A stretch of 64,000 bases of DNA, from contig JASANG010002886.1 of assembly GCA_030248215.1 (NCBI GenBank), forward strand, positions 62,001 to 126,000. The letters are read 5' to 3'. The notes under the pieces were generated by a model. The model did not search any database and was not told where the DNA came from. It saw only the letters and a program-made list of their open reading frames with translations. Positions 1 through 12,362 of this stretch are shown piece by piece (within the stretch, counting starts at the first letter, position 1; every line of letters begins with the position of its first letter). The DNA comes from Enoplolaimus lenunculus (lineage: Eukaryota > Nematoda > Enoplea > Enoplida > Thoracostomopsidae). Position numbers and translations under genes: made by a program.

Positions 1-111
1 AAGTAAGGATTTTAGCAGTCTAACACACTGTTTAAATAACAGTTTTGAGCACTTAAACATAGATGGACCTATGAAATTGTTGCGTAATCGCGCGAGAAAC
101 TTATTTTGAAG

Positions 112-3100
112 GAGCTGCAACTTGTTCTTCATCAAGAAGGGCCGTTAATCGAAGCGCTTGGTAAGAATATGGGAATAATGCTTCAACACGTCATTCGAAC
201 ACGGCCACACACAACATCGCATCCAGATGCTGATGCAGTTGAATCTCAGGTTCAATCAGTAACCATGAGATGGGAAAGCATGGCAAAACAAGTCACTCAA
301 AGGTAATTTTACAATTAAAAAGCTTCAAAAATACCTGCGATATAACGAAACTATGTTATTACTTCAAATCACTTTTTGTTGAGATAGCTAAAAAGTGTGA
401 ACTTTTACACTATGTTATTGTTATTTTTTTGGCGATGGAATAGCATGGCGAAACACGTAATAAAACGTAACTTTGCAATTTTCGACCAACGGAAGCGTCT
501 TATTTGGGGAACCTTTATTATTTCAAACCGTTTTTTTCGTGTAAATGATTAAAAAGTGCATTTTTTTACCAAATTATTTGACAGTATTTTGTTAAATTTT
601 GGTAGAACAGCTGTCATATGTTCTATACGACCTTTTTTCATCTTAACCGTGTAACCGTCTTCTAATTTGTGCACTTAATTTAAACTAGAAAAAATTTGCA
701 ACGGAACCCTGAACAAATTGTATTTCGAAATGATTTGCCAATTCAGTGGGCAATTCGTTTTTAAAAACACTAGAATCAAAATGTTAAAAGTGTAAAATAT
801 TAAGCAGCCGAACAAAGCAATGTGCCTCTTTTTAGATTCATTGCTTACAAACGCGTAGCCAGATTAAGTTATTAAGTTGCTGGGGTCCCAAAACAATGAC
901 AGGAGAACGTTTTGTTGATTTCACAAAACTTTTACGAGCGGGGTTAAAACATTGCTGGTGGGATCAAAATGTTTCTGGGGGGGCAGCTGACATGGCACCG
1001 TCTTTCCACGAACTCGTTGCTATTTCAACAGTGCGAAGTGTTCGTGAGAGCCCTAGTTTCATATTTTCTTGAAGCTAAGAGAACTATAAATAACACGCCT
1101 TTATACTTGCTGATATTTACCATTCTTGTATTTGTCTGCAATTCATAATTCATTTATTTTGTTTTAGGTTGAAATTAACTGAAGCTGCAGTTGCAATTTT
1201 GATGAAATATCGTCCAGAATACGACAATGAACTTGCATGGTTAACGACTGTAGAAGAAACTATCGATCGCTTGCGACATCCTGATGATCTTAATCCGGAC
1301 GAGTATAAAGCGGAACTCGAGCGACTAATGGTAAGCAACTCATCTAATAACTCTACGAAACGCTGGATCCGTTTCGGAAAAGCAATTCACAATACGCGAA
1401 AACAATATGTTTTATTAGCAATCAAACTGTTATGGGGTTAACATTCTGATAACAATCCTTTCAGAAAATACGTCGTTAAATGCTTTGATGGAAACGTTAA
1501 CAGCGATTAAACAAGCGATCTGAACTGAACACCCAGTTTTAAATATGAATACTGTTATTGGAGCAAACCTTTTGTGCTCGCTTGGTAAACTATATAAAAA
1601 AGATAATTGAGAACGAACGCGAGAAATATACTGCATCTTTTGACAAGACACTTTAGGTTACTCCAATGGCAAGCACAAGCTGTAACCAAATGACATTTTA
1701 TACAGGAATATTTCACACACTGTTAGTTTCGCCGACACTTGTAACTTATTTAAAATAACTTGATTCTCATTTGCTGCATATCTCCGTTTAGAAGGGAAGT
1801 CGTATATTTTTTGGTTAACCGATGGCTCTTGCAGTTAAAAGCAGTTAAAATTTTGAATTCAACGAATCACAAAAATCCTAATTGCCACCGATCACAAGAA
1901 GATTTTTTACTTTAGGCTGAATATAGCCAACTGAAAGAACGCACAACCGCGGTAGAAAATGTCAACAAAGACGGTGGAAAATTTATTCGAGCTGCAAAGG
2001 TGAGTTTTGTTTGAATTATAGTGCTGCATTTTCTCAGTCAAATCAAAGGCAAGTAGCATAAATTCCTTCAATTCATGATTGCAGTGTTAAGTGTTCAGTT
2101 AAAAATGGGATCGCTACCGGGTGCATATTTCTTTGAGGTGACTAATGGAATAATTTTTTTGCATAGGATTACTATGAGGCTTAGACTTAGACTTAGATAT
2201 AGGCCAATCCTCAAAGCTACGGACAACCTTAGTGCATGCTTCCAATGTGGTTAGAGATTATCAGAGTATCCATATCACTGCCTGCATGACTTCACGCTCT
2301 GAAATTAGTACGGCCGCGGCATCCAATGAAAATTGCCACTAAAATTGTCCGCGAATTGAAGTGCGATAATATTGGAAATCCTCACTGCTTCATATTGTTA
2401 AATTACAATTAATGTTCTTTATAAGAAAGAATTATAGGCGTACGATGAGATCGTGCAGTCATATGAAGAACAGATGCTTTTAATGGATACCGAAATTAAA
2501 AAGTTGATAATTCGACCTGAAGATTATCCTAGTAAGCGTAATACGTACTGTTATTCGGGAGTGGTTAATTTAGTGTCAACCAGTTAGCGATAGGTTTTCA
2601 AACTGACGAACACATGCAATAGAGTAGTCTGAATTCCGCAATGCTGCTGACAATTGGTTTGTTAAAATAATGTTTTTACTTGTTTCGATTCCCAAAAGCT
2701 CATGTTCCACCCTCAATGGTTATGGATGCATAATACACAAAATTGTTTCCCCAACAATATTGCATTACAAACAGGTCACATCAGAATAGCAGACAAGTCA
2801 AATTTTATGAACTTGATTGTAGATTAACATGCAGATGAAATGATACAAGTTATTGCAATAGGGACAAAGTGTGTTCCACGCTTCCACAGATAAACGTGCA
2901 GACAGAATTTTTACCATAACCACAGCTTAATGGCGATTTCTGCCGGGGAGAGGGTGAACCCTTGCTTACACATTATACATATTGCGCTAACGCTATTTTT
3001 CAAACCTGTGAACTTTTAAGTTTTATCAAACAGCCAACTGGATACTGGTCAGGTTCAATTTTGTAACTGCTTTTAAACTAAAGGTTATTTTTATATGCAA

Positions 3101-6100
3101 ATCTTGCTGTAGCTCATTTAAGTTGTGCTAATCAAACTAGCCATAGTTGTGCACAGCACCAACATCCAAAACAATACTACGTCAGTGTTATTTGGTAGGT
3201 GCGTATAATCACTTATTGGCTTAGTATTTGTTTCCGTTAACATATTTAGTTGGATATAAACTTTTATTCTAGATACTCCTGGCCACAAAATTGTTCGTGT
3301 AGAACTTGAAGAGTTGAATCGACGTCTAGCTCAATTGGCTTCTATTATTCTTGAGCGACATAGCGTTATTGGCGTCTTGGTTCAAAACTGGGAAAAACGA
3401 CCACGTCAACCAAGCCCACCAATTGTAAAAGGAACACTAATACAAGAAGGATTTCAGACTGAGGAAACTGGAGACATATGTGAAATTGTTGACGGTTCCG
3501 ATAGAGCGAAAGTAAGAAACAAATCTTTGCAGATGAAACGCTGCCAACTTGTGGCGCAAAATTTGTTATCGAACTCATAAGATGTTCAGTTAAATTAGCG
3601 CTCAAAAATGTTTCAAGAACAGATAAAGCGTTTGTGAGGTTTGTTATAAAATTTAACGGTTCCGTATTGTTGAAAAATTGAAAAGTTGTGAAACAAACTT
3701 TGTTGTCCATATGTATTCCGGATGTTCGGCGGGTATCCGGATATATTTCTTTTCTTATACATGTTCGATATTTTTCACATTCGAATATCTGGTGTCCGTC
3801 GATAATCATAGATCAATATTTGATCTTCTTTCACCACATGTGTTGTAAAATTCACGTATCTTTTATTATTTTGTGTTTTAGCTTAGTTTGTAGCTATCTC
3901 GGGCTGCCGTAATATCTGTTTTGTATTGCTGTTGTAATATTGCTAAACATATGTGTTGTCGCTTTACAACTTTCTATATACTTCTAAACTATACTCTAAA
4001 TTATATGACATGGTTGTATTCTGTCGATACGTAGGTCATCGTAAGATATGCAACGCGTTGTACACAATTCAATTTCAGATCACTGAACACGAAGACGAAG
4101 GCCACATATATGAAGAGTGGTCAGAAACCAGAACCAAGTTTTATGACATGGAAGCAACGCGTGTCCAACAAATCGGTGAAATTCTGACATTTGTAGAAGA
4201 GTTGCGCCAAGGACTACTCAATTTAGACGGGTCAGCTGGTATTCCTGGCACGGATTTGGACGAAATCGTATCCGGATCAAAAATGTCGCTGCAAGCTGCA
4301 ATTGAAGCTGGGCACGTCGATCGGCCATCGTATGAAGACGCAGTTGGAGGTCGATATGGTATTCGCGATCCAAACACTGGAGAAGAGTTAACTCTTGCAG
4401 AAGCAATTAATCGACGATTGTACGATCCTGCGTCACGACATTTGCTGGATTCATCAGGAACTGGTCTTTTGAGCATCCAAGAGGCAATTGATCGAAAAAT
4501 ACTCGCCTCGTGGGATTCGGTACCAGCGTTACTCAAACAAGGCATTCTCAAACTGCCTCCGGTGCCAATTGAATCTGCAATTGAACAAGGTTTAGTCAAC
4601 ACTGAAGAAGGCACATTCTGCGGAAGAGCAACTGGCAAGACTATACCATTTCGTGAAGCGTTGTTGCACGACTATGTTTGCTTGAGTGGCTCCAGTCTTG
4701 GAACGGCTACCAATGATCGCGCAACTGATATCGCACTTGTCATTTCAGGTCTTGGAGCAACATTAAGCGAAGTGATCGCAAATGATTTTATTGATCCTGA
4801 ATCTGGAGAATTTGTTGATTCATCCGGTGTTCAAGATGAGCAAGAACGGAAAGGATCCAGTCAAGACTCAGACGCCAGCACACGCTTCACTCTTCGTGAT
4901 TTAATACCAAAAACAAATCATGGAAAACGTGGCGAGCAGCCACAGATTCCGTTAATTGCAGTAAACGTTCGTGAATATGTTGACACCGCTCGCCGGCGGC
5001 GTGTAACGGCAAACGAAGCCATCATTCGGAACATATTAAATATTCGTGGAACTCTAAGCGCTGATGATAAAAGTGAATTCCGTAGCGAGTCTGCTAGTAA
5101 AGCACATTTTGTAGACGCCATCCGTAATGAAGCCATGTCACTTGGCAGCGCAGTGCGACAAGATTTAATTCGAGCACCAATGAGTTTAACCGAAGCTGTG
5201 GAAGCAGGATTTTTAGATTCGTCTGGGAAACGAATTGTTGATCCGGGCACGAAACAACGACTGCCGCTTCTTGCAGCTATAGCAAGCGGATGGCTTGATC
5301 CAGACGTAAAACACATCTTGGATCCTGTTGAAGGTGACATTATTTCATTGGAGTCAGCAATTTGTCGCGGTTTAATTAATCCACAAGGTTATTTCAATTT
5401 CGAAAACGATGAAACAAACGACCAACAAAGCATGTTTTCGTTTTTCGACGATAAGGATGCACGTGAAGGACAGTTAACGATTGCTAAGGCGCATGAGCGA
5501 AAATGTTTGTTACCTTCAGTTCGGATAACAATTTTTGACGTGCCATGCATTAGTACCACCGAAACTAGCAGCAGTGGAACGCGTCGAGGCCATTCCAAAC
5601 ACTCTATTAAAACTGCAGCGGCCTTAGGAATTGTTGATTTGCAATCGCGATCAATCAAAGATGGCTCTCGGTCGTATACATTGCACGATGCTGCTCAAAG
5701 AGGAATAATTGATTCTGAAATTGCGAATATTCTTTCCATGTCGTCTGGATTGAAACCAACTAAACGCACGGTAACTAAAACTGCTTGCCCCAGTATATTC
5801 GATGCATTGTGCGATGGTCAAATTGATATGCAAAAGCAAATGATATTTCTAGGAGACAGTTCGGGTACCGATAGACCAGTTAGTGTACGTGACGCGTACA
5901 AATTAAAAGCGATAACTCTTAAAGGTGCACTGCGTCTTAGTGCTTTGTTCAATATACATCCTGCATTACTTCCAGTGGAATGTCAAACGACAGGAAGTTC
6001 CGGATACGATTGCCGCCGTCGAAAGCACTGCCCAACTAAAGGCAGCACAGCGTTTGTTAAGCAAACTATCATACACGGTCTCGCAGATCCAGGCAGTTAC

Positions 6101-9100
6101 GCAAGCCTGCAGCAAACTGGCGGCGAAAAAGCAGTGCCTGAACAGCAAACAATCACGGAAGAACGCGCTGAAAGCCAACAAAAACTTGATCCAGCGTTTG
6201 TACGACCAGGAGCAACTGACGCGTCATTGAAAACAGTAAAACATTCACAAACAAGAGAAACAACCGTGTCAGGTAAAGCTGGATTTCAGCATCCATCATT
6301 TGCTGGCATTGACACAGAATATCGAACGCAAGAAGAGGAAATTTTTGACGCTATTGCGATGCCTGGAGTCGACGTTCCGCAGGGAGGATACGCAATAATT
6401 GACAGTGTTCATCATGATATTCTCGATTTGTCAAGAGGAGAAGTTGTGATACGTGGTGGAACACCTTTAGTACAGCAACCGGCAATTTCATTGGAGCAAG
6501 CACTCGACCTGGGCATTATAAGCGCTGAAGGTATTTTTGTCCAAAATCCAGAAGACAAATCGTATTGCGATATAAGGCATGCATTGTTTAACGGTATTAT
6601 CGATAGCAATGGACGAATGGAGCATCCAGAAACCGGTGCAAAACTTAGCTTGAGGGGAGCGTTAGATCTAGGATACATTGTTGCCAAGCAACCCGCCCAT
6701 GGTTATACAACGGCACTTGCCGGACCCCTGAAACGCATTGTAGTCGAAACAAGACCAGATCAACGGGATTCAAAGCAAGAAGCAAGACAAGTAACTCAAC
6801 GTGATCCATCTCAAGTTATCGGTCAAGCATCGTACCAAGAATCAAGTGAATCGTGGAACTTTGACGCTGAAACTGGTACAATTTTAGACGACTTAACTGG
6901 TCGACGTGTAAATTTGGATGAAGCTGTTCGAGGAAAACAAGTCAGTATTGACCGGTTAGTATTCCGTGACGCACCGAATTCAAACCGAGCAATGAGCGCT
7001 GACGATGCCCGCCGTTGGGGTTGCTTCGATGGTACTACGTTACAGTATATCGATACGTCATCTGGAGGACCTACTAAACGGCTAAGTTTAACTGAAGCAG
7101 CGCGCCGAGGTGTCATCACGCTGTCTGGAGTCCAGCTGCCGGGCGCTGCACCAGCGTTTGGTTCGGCAACAAGTTTCGTTCGTGAACAACGATCTGTGAC
7201 ATCGACGCAAAACGCCGCGTCAGCAAAACACAATCGTCCAGATGTTAAAACGTCCAGCCAAGTATCATCTGCACGCATGGACAACAAAAAAATTTGTCGC
7301 GCATTCGCTAAAAACGTCAGTTTAAGCGATCTGGTCTCAGGTTCGAGCCCTTCTCCGTATGTGCTTGATACGTCTGGTCGTGGCTTTGTGCTGAAATCAG
7401 ACGGACGCGGCGGCGCTGGCGGAGAAAAACGGCTAACTATTACGTTGGAACAAGCTATGATGCGTGGACTATTTAATCCGAAGACAACCGTGGTAACACT
7501 TGACGGTAATACAACAGAAATTCCACTGATTGAAGCGCTGGAACGTGGAATTGTTGATAAAACGACAGGAGAAGTTAGTACAAATGGCAACCGTTTACCA
7601 TTGCCTGATGCAATTCGTCGTGGTATAATTAAGACAACTTCAACACAGCAACGACCGCGATCAACACAACCAGCGCCAATGCAGACGAAGCCACATCATG
7701 CGTCCGCTGTAAGCTACGGCGCCTTAGAACTGAAAAAAAGAGGGTCACAATCCCAACACGACAAACCAACGTTCACTTCTATGCGAGACACAGCTCAAAC
7801 GGTACCACCAGGCGTAGAATCTTTGCCATTTAAAACTCAGTCAAAAACATCAGTAAAATCTACCGCAGTTGTAACAGGCGTTGACTTGGGAGAACACGCT
7901 GAATGGGCAGGTATTGGAAAGATTAGAGATACACGAACGAATCGAGTATACGACCTCGAAGAAGCTGGCCGTCTTGGTATTGTGAACGTTAAGCAAAAAG
8001 GAGCAGCTCGTACGAGGACGTATGGCGTTTTCCGATCAGATATTGCAAAAGCAGTTGAACAAGGCGTCGTTGATCCTAAATCGCAACGTGAAGGATCGAA
8101 TATTACCGAATACAGTAGGGTGGGACGTCTTTCTTTAGCTGACGCCATACACGCAGGTTTAATTGATGTGCGGAGCATAGAACTGAGGTACAACGATCCA
8201 ACAAGTGGCCAACCGTTAACAATAGCTCAAGCGGTCAACCAAGGTCTTTTGGACGCGACACTTGGCGATGTTCTGCCACGTGGTTGTGTCAATCCAATAT
8301 CTGGTCAAATAATAACTATAAGCGATGCTGTTCAGCAAGGTATAGTTGATCCTCGTACAGGCAAAGTACAAAACCCGCGTACACGCGAACCGCTAAGTTG
8401 GGTCGATATTTTACAACCTGTGGCGGACGATACAGTTTCCGCCCGCAAAACTGTATTCAAAAGCGGTACACAAGACGAACAACGAGCTGCTGGAGTAAAA
8501 ACGGCAACATTTGTGGAGTGTCTTGCAAACGGGTCCCTTGATTTGATTAACGGAACGTTCATTAGCCCCGAAGATGGCTCCGTGATCACTGTGGACGAGG
8601 CGTTTTCTCGTGGATTTATCGATGCGCAACACGTCGAAGGCGGTGGTGGAAATACAAATGGAGTTGATATCGCTGAAGTTGTACGCGATCCGCTTCGTTT
8701 CAGTTTTGATTCTGAAACCGGCCGTATTCGTGATCCTCGGACCGGAATGTATTTAACATTTCGAGAAGCAGTTGACCAGCGTGTTATCGATGGTGACTCG
8801 TTGTTGTATGATTCGGACGAAAATACGGCGATTACGTTGAGGCAATTAATGAAAGCTGGTAAAATCGATGGAAACGGCCGGTATAGTTTGCGATCTACAT
8901 CTGGTTCAAAAAGCGTTAAGTGTGAAAAACTTTCAGACGCCGTAGCTCAGGGCCATATTGGATTCATTGAATCTCCAATGCATGCTACTCGAATTGTTGC
9001 CGAGGTTCGCCGGCGAAAAATAGCATCAAAAGCTGTAGCACAGCATCAACAATCATCGCAACCAGTGAGCAATGAACAACTGATCGCACATGAACAGGGC

Positions 9101-9874
9101 TCCGCCACAGGATATCAACGAACACAGTTGCCGACAACCATTAGGACCTCTACCAGTCATTCTTTGGCAACTTCTTCTAACAAACTGCCACAAGAAAGTA
9201 GTCATTCTCATCATCATCATCATCATCACAAGCACCACAATGTTGCATCTGTTGGCAGCACAAGTGGACCAACCGCAAGTGCAAGCGAAACCGCTATAAT
9301 TCGAAGTCAGTTTATGGATCCAGAGCTGATATCAGCGCGACAAGAACGGTTCTTGGCATTACTTGAATCACTTGGATTGGCAGTCGACGATGTCAACTCA
9401 GCTCAAATTACTGATCCTACAAATCAACGCAAACTTACAATGCGTCAAGCAGTAACCGGTCACACTGGACGAGATCAGCGAAATTTCAAAGGCTCAAGCG
9501 GCATTCTGGACGTAATCACTGGTGAAATAACAAATTTTACATCACGAAAAACGTACTCTATTCCAAAAGCAGTAGCGCACGGTTTAGTTGAAGCAAAGCA
9601 TGCTGAGGTAATAATGGAAGCTTTGAACGAAGGATTAAAAGAGTTACACGAAATACTGGAACAAAAACATTTTTGCGAGCAACAGCATTTAGGTGGACTT
9701 AGACGTCGGGGAAGCGGTCGTGCTACTGAACCTGACGCATCACAAAGCTGTCAAGAAGGGGCGGTCGTCAGTCAGTCAACTCGTAATACTGTAGACAGCG
9801 GTAAACCAATGGGATCGCAGCAGCATCAAACAGGTTTTACCGGCTTTCGAAGAAATATATTTCTGCCACAGTAA
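112..9874 (+). CDS. Spectraplakin (VAB-10/Shot/MACF type), 3' part, plectin-repeat isoform
   Basis: Cytoskeletal cross-linker that ties actin or intermediate filaments to membrane attachment sites. Exons read: 112-302, 1168-1330, 1916-1999, 2438-2531, 3273-3511, 4079-9874; every junction is GT/AG (donors such as GTAAGC and GTGAGT, acceptors TTTTAG, TTTCAG) and all phases agree. The first acceptor (TTTTGAAG) is the weakest. The first five exons encode charged helical sequence typical of the plakin-domain spectrin repeats (for example 'YDEIVQSYEEQMLLMDTEI'). The last exon is an array of plectin repeats ending at the TAA at 9872-9874. The 5' end, including any calponin-homology actin-binding domain, is outside the window. 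In Caenorhabditis vab-10 the plectin-repeat A isoform ends in this way, while a B isoform splices on to further spectrin repeats; no such exons are seen here. Family call is firm; isoform naming is by analogy. Confidence 0.93.
4079..9874 (+). CDS. Giant terminal exon of spectraplakin: plectin-repeat array
   Basis: One uninterrupted exon of 5796 bases encodes 1931 residues. It opens with the end of the rod (about 60 residues, 'ITEHEDEGHIYEEWSETR'), then repeats a motif of roughly 35-40 residues with the core [LI]-[ST]-[LI]-x-[ED]-A-[IV]-x-x-G-[LIV]-[IV]-[DN], as in 'LSLTEAARRGVIT', 'ITISDAVQQGIVDP' and 'LSLADAIHAGLIDV'. By eye there are about 30 units of variable quality, separated by Ser/Thr/Gln-rich linkers. 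Near the end is a His-rich stretch (encoded around 9203-9240), followed by a last pair of repeats and a Ser/Gln-rich tail. An AATAAA lies at 10107-10112. The acceptor at 4078 (AATTTCAG) is in phase with the exon ending at 3511. In-frame ATGs between 3953 and 4078 are intronic and are not the start. Confidence 0.9.
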   Translation: MTEHEDEGHIYEEWSETRTKFYDMEATRVQQIGEILTFVEELRQGLLNLDGSAGIPGTDLDEIVSGSKMSLQAAIEAGHVDRPSYEDAVGGRYGIRDPNTGEELTLAEAINRRLYDPASRHLLDSSGTGLLSIQEAIDRKILASWDSVPALLKQGILKLPPVPIESAIEQGLVNTEEGTFCGRATGKTIPFREALLHDYVCLSGSSLGTATNDRATDIALVISGLGATLSEVIANDFIDPESGEFVDSSGVQDEQERKGSSQDSDASTRFTLRDLIPKTNHGKRGEQPQIPLIAVNVREYVDTARRRRVTANEAIIRNILNIRGTLSADDKSEFRSESASKAHFVDAIRNEAMSLGSAVRQDLIRAPMSLTEAVEAGFLDSSGKRIVDPGTKQRLPLLAAIASGWLDPDVKHILDPVEGDIISLESAICRGLINPQGYFNFENDETNDQQSMFSFFDDKDAREGQLTIAKAHERKCLLPSVRITIFDVPCISTTETSSSGTRRGHSKHSIKTAAALGIVDLQSRSIKDGSRSYTLHDAAQRGIIDSEIANILSMSSGLKPTKRTVTKTACPSIFDALCDGQIDMQKQMIFLGDSSGTDRPVSVRDAYKLKAITLKGALRLSALFNIHPALLPVECQTTGSSGYDCRRRKHCPTKGSTAFVKQTIIHGLADPGSYASLQQTGGEKAVPEQQTITEERAESQQKLDPAFVRPGATDASLKTVKHSQTRETTVSGKAGFQHPSFAGIDTEYRTQEEEIFDAIAMPGVDVPQGGYAIIDSVHHDILDLSRGEVVIRGGTPLVQQPAISLEQALDLGIISAEGIFVQNPEDKSYCDIRHALFNGIIDSNGRMEHPETGAKLSLRGALDLGYIVAKQPAHGYTTALAGPLKRIVVETRPDQRDSKQEARQVTQRDPSQVIGQASYQESSESWNFDAETGTILDDLTGRRVNLDEAVRGKQVSIDRLVFRDAPNSNRAMSADDARRWGCFDGTTLQYIDTSSGGPTKRLSLTEAARRGVITLSGVQLPGAAPAFGSATSFVREQRSVTSTQNAASAKHNRPDVKTSSQVSSARMDNKKICRAFAKNVSLSDLVSGSSPSPYVLDTSGRGFVLKSDGRGGAGGEKRLTITLEQAMMRGLFNPKTTVVTLDGNTTEIPLIEALERGIVDKTTGEVSTNGNRLPLPDAIRRGIIKTTSTQQRPRSTQPAPMQTKPHHASAVSYGALELKKRGSQSQHDKPTFTSMRDTAQTVPPGVESLPFKTQSKTSVKSTAVVTGVDLGEHAEWAGIGKIRDTRTNRVYDLEEAGRLGIVNVKQKGAARTRTYGVFRSDIAKAVEQGVVDPKSQREGSNITEYSRVGRLSLADAIHAGLIDVRSIELRYNDPTSGQPLTIAQAVNQGLLDATLGDVLPRGCVNPISGQIITISDAVQQGIVDPRTGKVQNPRTREPLSWVDILQPVADDTVSARKTVFKSGTQDEQRAAGVKTATFVECLANGSLDLINGTFISPEDGSVITVDEAFSRGFIDAQHVEGGGGNTNGVDIAEVVRDPLRFSFDSETGRIRDPRTGMYLTFREAVDQRVIDGDSLLYDSDENTAITLRQLMKAGKIDGNGRYSLRSTSGSKSVKCEKLSDAVAQGHIGFIESPMHATRIVAEVRRRKIASKAVAQHQQSSQPVSNEQLIAHEQGSATGYQRTQLPTTIRTSTSHSLATSSNKLPQESSHSHHHHHHHKHHNVASVGSTSGPTASASETAIIRSQFMDPELISARQERFLALLESLGLAVDDVNSAQITDPTNQRKLTMRQAVTGHTGRDQRNFKGSSGILDVITGEITNFTSRKTYSIPKAVAHGLVEAKHAEVIMEALNEGLKELHEILEQKHFCEQQHLGGLRRRGSGRATEPDASQSCQEGAVVSQSTRNTVDSGKPMGSQQHQTGFTGFRRNIFLPQ

Positions 9875-10690
9875 AAAAATCTAAGTGCCAATATATGAAC
9901 CCTAATGCCAGTACCACTATTGTACAGTATTTGTTAGTAGTTAACTTACCAAATGTATCCTACGGTCGGGAAAAGCACAAAATCACAAAACAGCTAAATT
10001 TCCAAAATGCAAAATGTGAAAATATATGAAAACATGACAATAAAAGATGAACTTTCCAAATATTTTCTGTGCGATCAATCGCTACAAATTTACTGGTGTT
10101 GAATAGAATAAACTAAAAATCAAAACGAACAATTTGTATACAGAACAAACAATAACATTGCAATTCGACTTTGGTGCATTTTGCTTATGTGATTTTGCGG
10201 CGTTTCTATTCTGTATTTTTTCCATTTCGCGGTCTGCTTGTTTGGATGTTAGTTTACATTTTCACGATTTTGTTGTTTTCCGTCTGTTCGACTGTACAAA
10301 GACTGAGCCATGGGATACAAAACGTCAAAATACTAGTGTTTGAAAACCGCTAGTGGTTGTGTCGTTAGGTTAATTCTTGAATTTTTCATTTTCGAGAACT
10401 ATTTAAAAAGCTGAAAATCAAAACTTTTACCTTTGGCTATAATTCAACATATTTCTAAGTAAACTTTATACAGAGCTTCGTTTGAAATCCAGTTCCAGCA
10501 AGTGTCATGGGTTGTAGATCCCGTCTCCAGCTTGACTGTTTTTTTGCTCTGGTCATACTTTGGTCACGAAAGTATTAAATCAAGCATTGACTGATAAGAG
10601 CCTGAAATTGTTTTGGCCTAGCGATACGGATATTTTATACATAACATAATATTACTATATATAAATAAATTATATATAGCCTCCATTTTG
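9875..10690. other. 3' UTR and AT-rich intergenic sequence
   Basis: The probable 3' UTR runs to about 10130. The rest is low-complexity AT-rich DNA with short overlapping open frames but no protein signature and no repeat that I recognise. Confidence 0.5.
10107..10112 (+). terminator. Poly(A) signal AATAAA of the spectraplakin gene
   Basis: Canonical hexamer 233 bases after the stop codon, the first AATAAA downstream on this strand. Confidence 0.5.
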
Positions 10691-10734
10691 CATAATATAC
10701 TTATATAAATAAATTATAAATAAAATTCGAATAA

Positions 10735-11449
10735 TGTTTCAGTGTTAGGGCGGTGTTATTTAAAAATACGAAACCGATACGCATTATTTTGAATGTTTAA
10801 TTTTGGTTTTTCATTTAGAATGAAAATTGATTCTAAAATATACAAAGAAAAACTGTTGTTCAATGCTGAATTTGACAGTTGTCCTGACAATTTAGAAACT
10901 ATGTTGAAGTCTGAAGTATTACACGGCTGTTCAAATTTCAAGCAGTGATGCGAAATAGAAGACCGCTGTTTTAAACTAGAGACTGTGTCTGTCAGGGTTC
11001 TGTCCGATAACCGCCTGTGCTCACATATCCGCTTAAATAGTTGTCGATTGGTGGAACCGACATAGTCTAGCTGCCAGCTAGAACAGGTAAATCTATAAAC
11101 GACATGTGAGCAACGCATATCCGGAATAGAATCCTTAGCAGGAAATAAAGAACGAATCTTACGGTTATTATAAAACACTGTACGGAGTTCTAAATTGTCA
11201 TTTAAATAACAATCTTTAAAAGCTTTAATCATTTCTTTTTTACAATATCCGGAATGTAAGTCGAAATACGGAAGTTTAAGAGTCAAAATCCGTACCCCGT
11301 TTGTACCATCAGTCCGTTTGTACGGAATTTTCGCTTTGTATATTTTAGAATCAATTTTCATTTTAAATGAAAAACCAAAATTAAACATTCAAAATATTAA
11401 TGCGTATCGGTTTCATATTTTTAAAGAATACCGTACTAACACTGAAACA
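10735..11449 (-). mobile_element. Penelope-like element remnant with GIY-YIG domain and an inverted copy of its 3' end
   Basis: The minus-strand frame 11388-10756 contains 'VVYRFTCSSWQLDYVGST' followed by an Arg/Glu/His motif (RQLFKRICEHR), the GIY-YIG nuclease signature of Penelope-like retroelements. The reverse transcriptase is absent, so only the 3' part remains. Two arms of about 110 bp, 10735-10847 and 11334-11449, are inverted copies of each other, close to 90 percent identical by eye, and weaker similarity continues outward for another 30 bp. The open frame therefore starts inside an antisense copy of its own C-terminal coding segment. Penelope-like elements are known for unusual terminal rearrangements of this sort. 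The family call rests on the GIY-YIG context alone. Confidence 0.75.
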
Positions 11450-11479
11450 CTGACTATTCAAGTTTTACTTATATAAATA

Positions 11480-12362
11480 TATATCCTGAAGAATGAAGAA
11501 AACACAAAACTAAATATATTTTATCTATAACTTACACTAAACCCAATTACATATCAATTGGGGAACATGGGCTCTGACACTCTCTTCATTTGGAGCAATA
11601 AAATTTATCGATTTCGAAAGAACTAGACACGAATTGTGTATATATTTGCGAGTTGCGTAATTAGAGATGGTTTCTATGCGCGCATTATAATAAATGCTAA
11701 TGTAGCATCTTTAAATTAGTGAATTTTAGTGCTCATTTCGAATCGTCAATGTGGCCCCTTACTACAACTTGCAATTCTCGGTACTTTCCCATACTAACGA
11801 ATACAATTCGGGATAGACTCCTATTGACTAGGACTCAAATTAGGGACTCTAACGATTATATGCCTTCCATCTTGTTCTGGATACTACGGTAGATATTCCA
11901 TGACCTGAAACGACATTTTAAACAGTGCATAGTAAACATAATATTTTTTATATTGAAATTCGAAACATATTTGTATGCTGGTTTGCTCGCTGGTAATAAA
12001 TTAAAAGGTAAGTCAGTAGCACTGGGTAAAAAAACTTCGAAGAAAACATCCATTTCGAAAACAAAAATTTTCATTTCGGATTTTGAACAAGTATTTTAGT
12101 TTCAAAGAAATATGACATAATATACATGTGTACAGATACAAATTCCCGTATATTGAACTATGAGAAACATCGAATATCTATCACAAATCAAAATGGCAGG
12201 GTGAAAGATATACACTGCAATTGTCCGATATCAGATGAAAATTACGACAATCATCCAAAATTTAAAATATTTTGGTGCATCTGCTTTTTTCTATAAAATT
12301 TTAGAAAGGCCGGTGAACATTTACTTGCCTTAAATGTGTTGGCAGAAAAATAAAACACCTTT
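11480..12362. other. AT-rich spacer with a degraded repeat
   Basis: No gene seen. About 11730-11850 resembles the right part of the 427-bp element at 14730-15156 (shared wording such as GGACTC, ATTAGGGACTC, ACTCCTATTGA), so it is probably a decayed copy of that family. Confidence 0.4.

Noticed and set aside
9053-9238. Met-rich and Ile-rich frames opposite the His-rich stretch
   Set aside because: Shadows of the CAT repeat encoding the His-rich tract of the spectraplakin.
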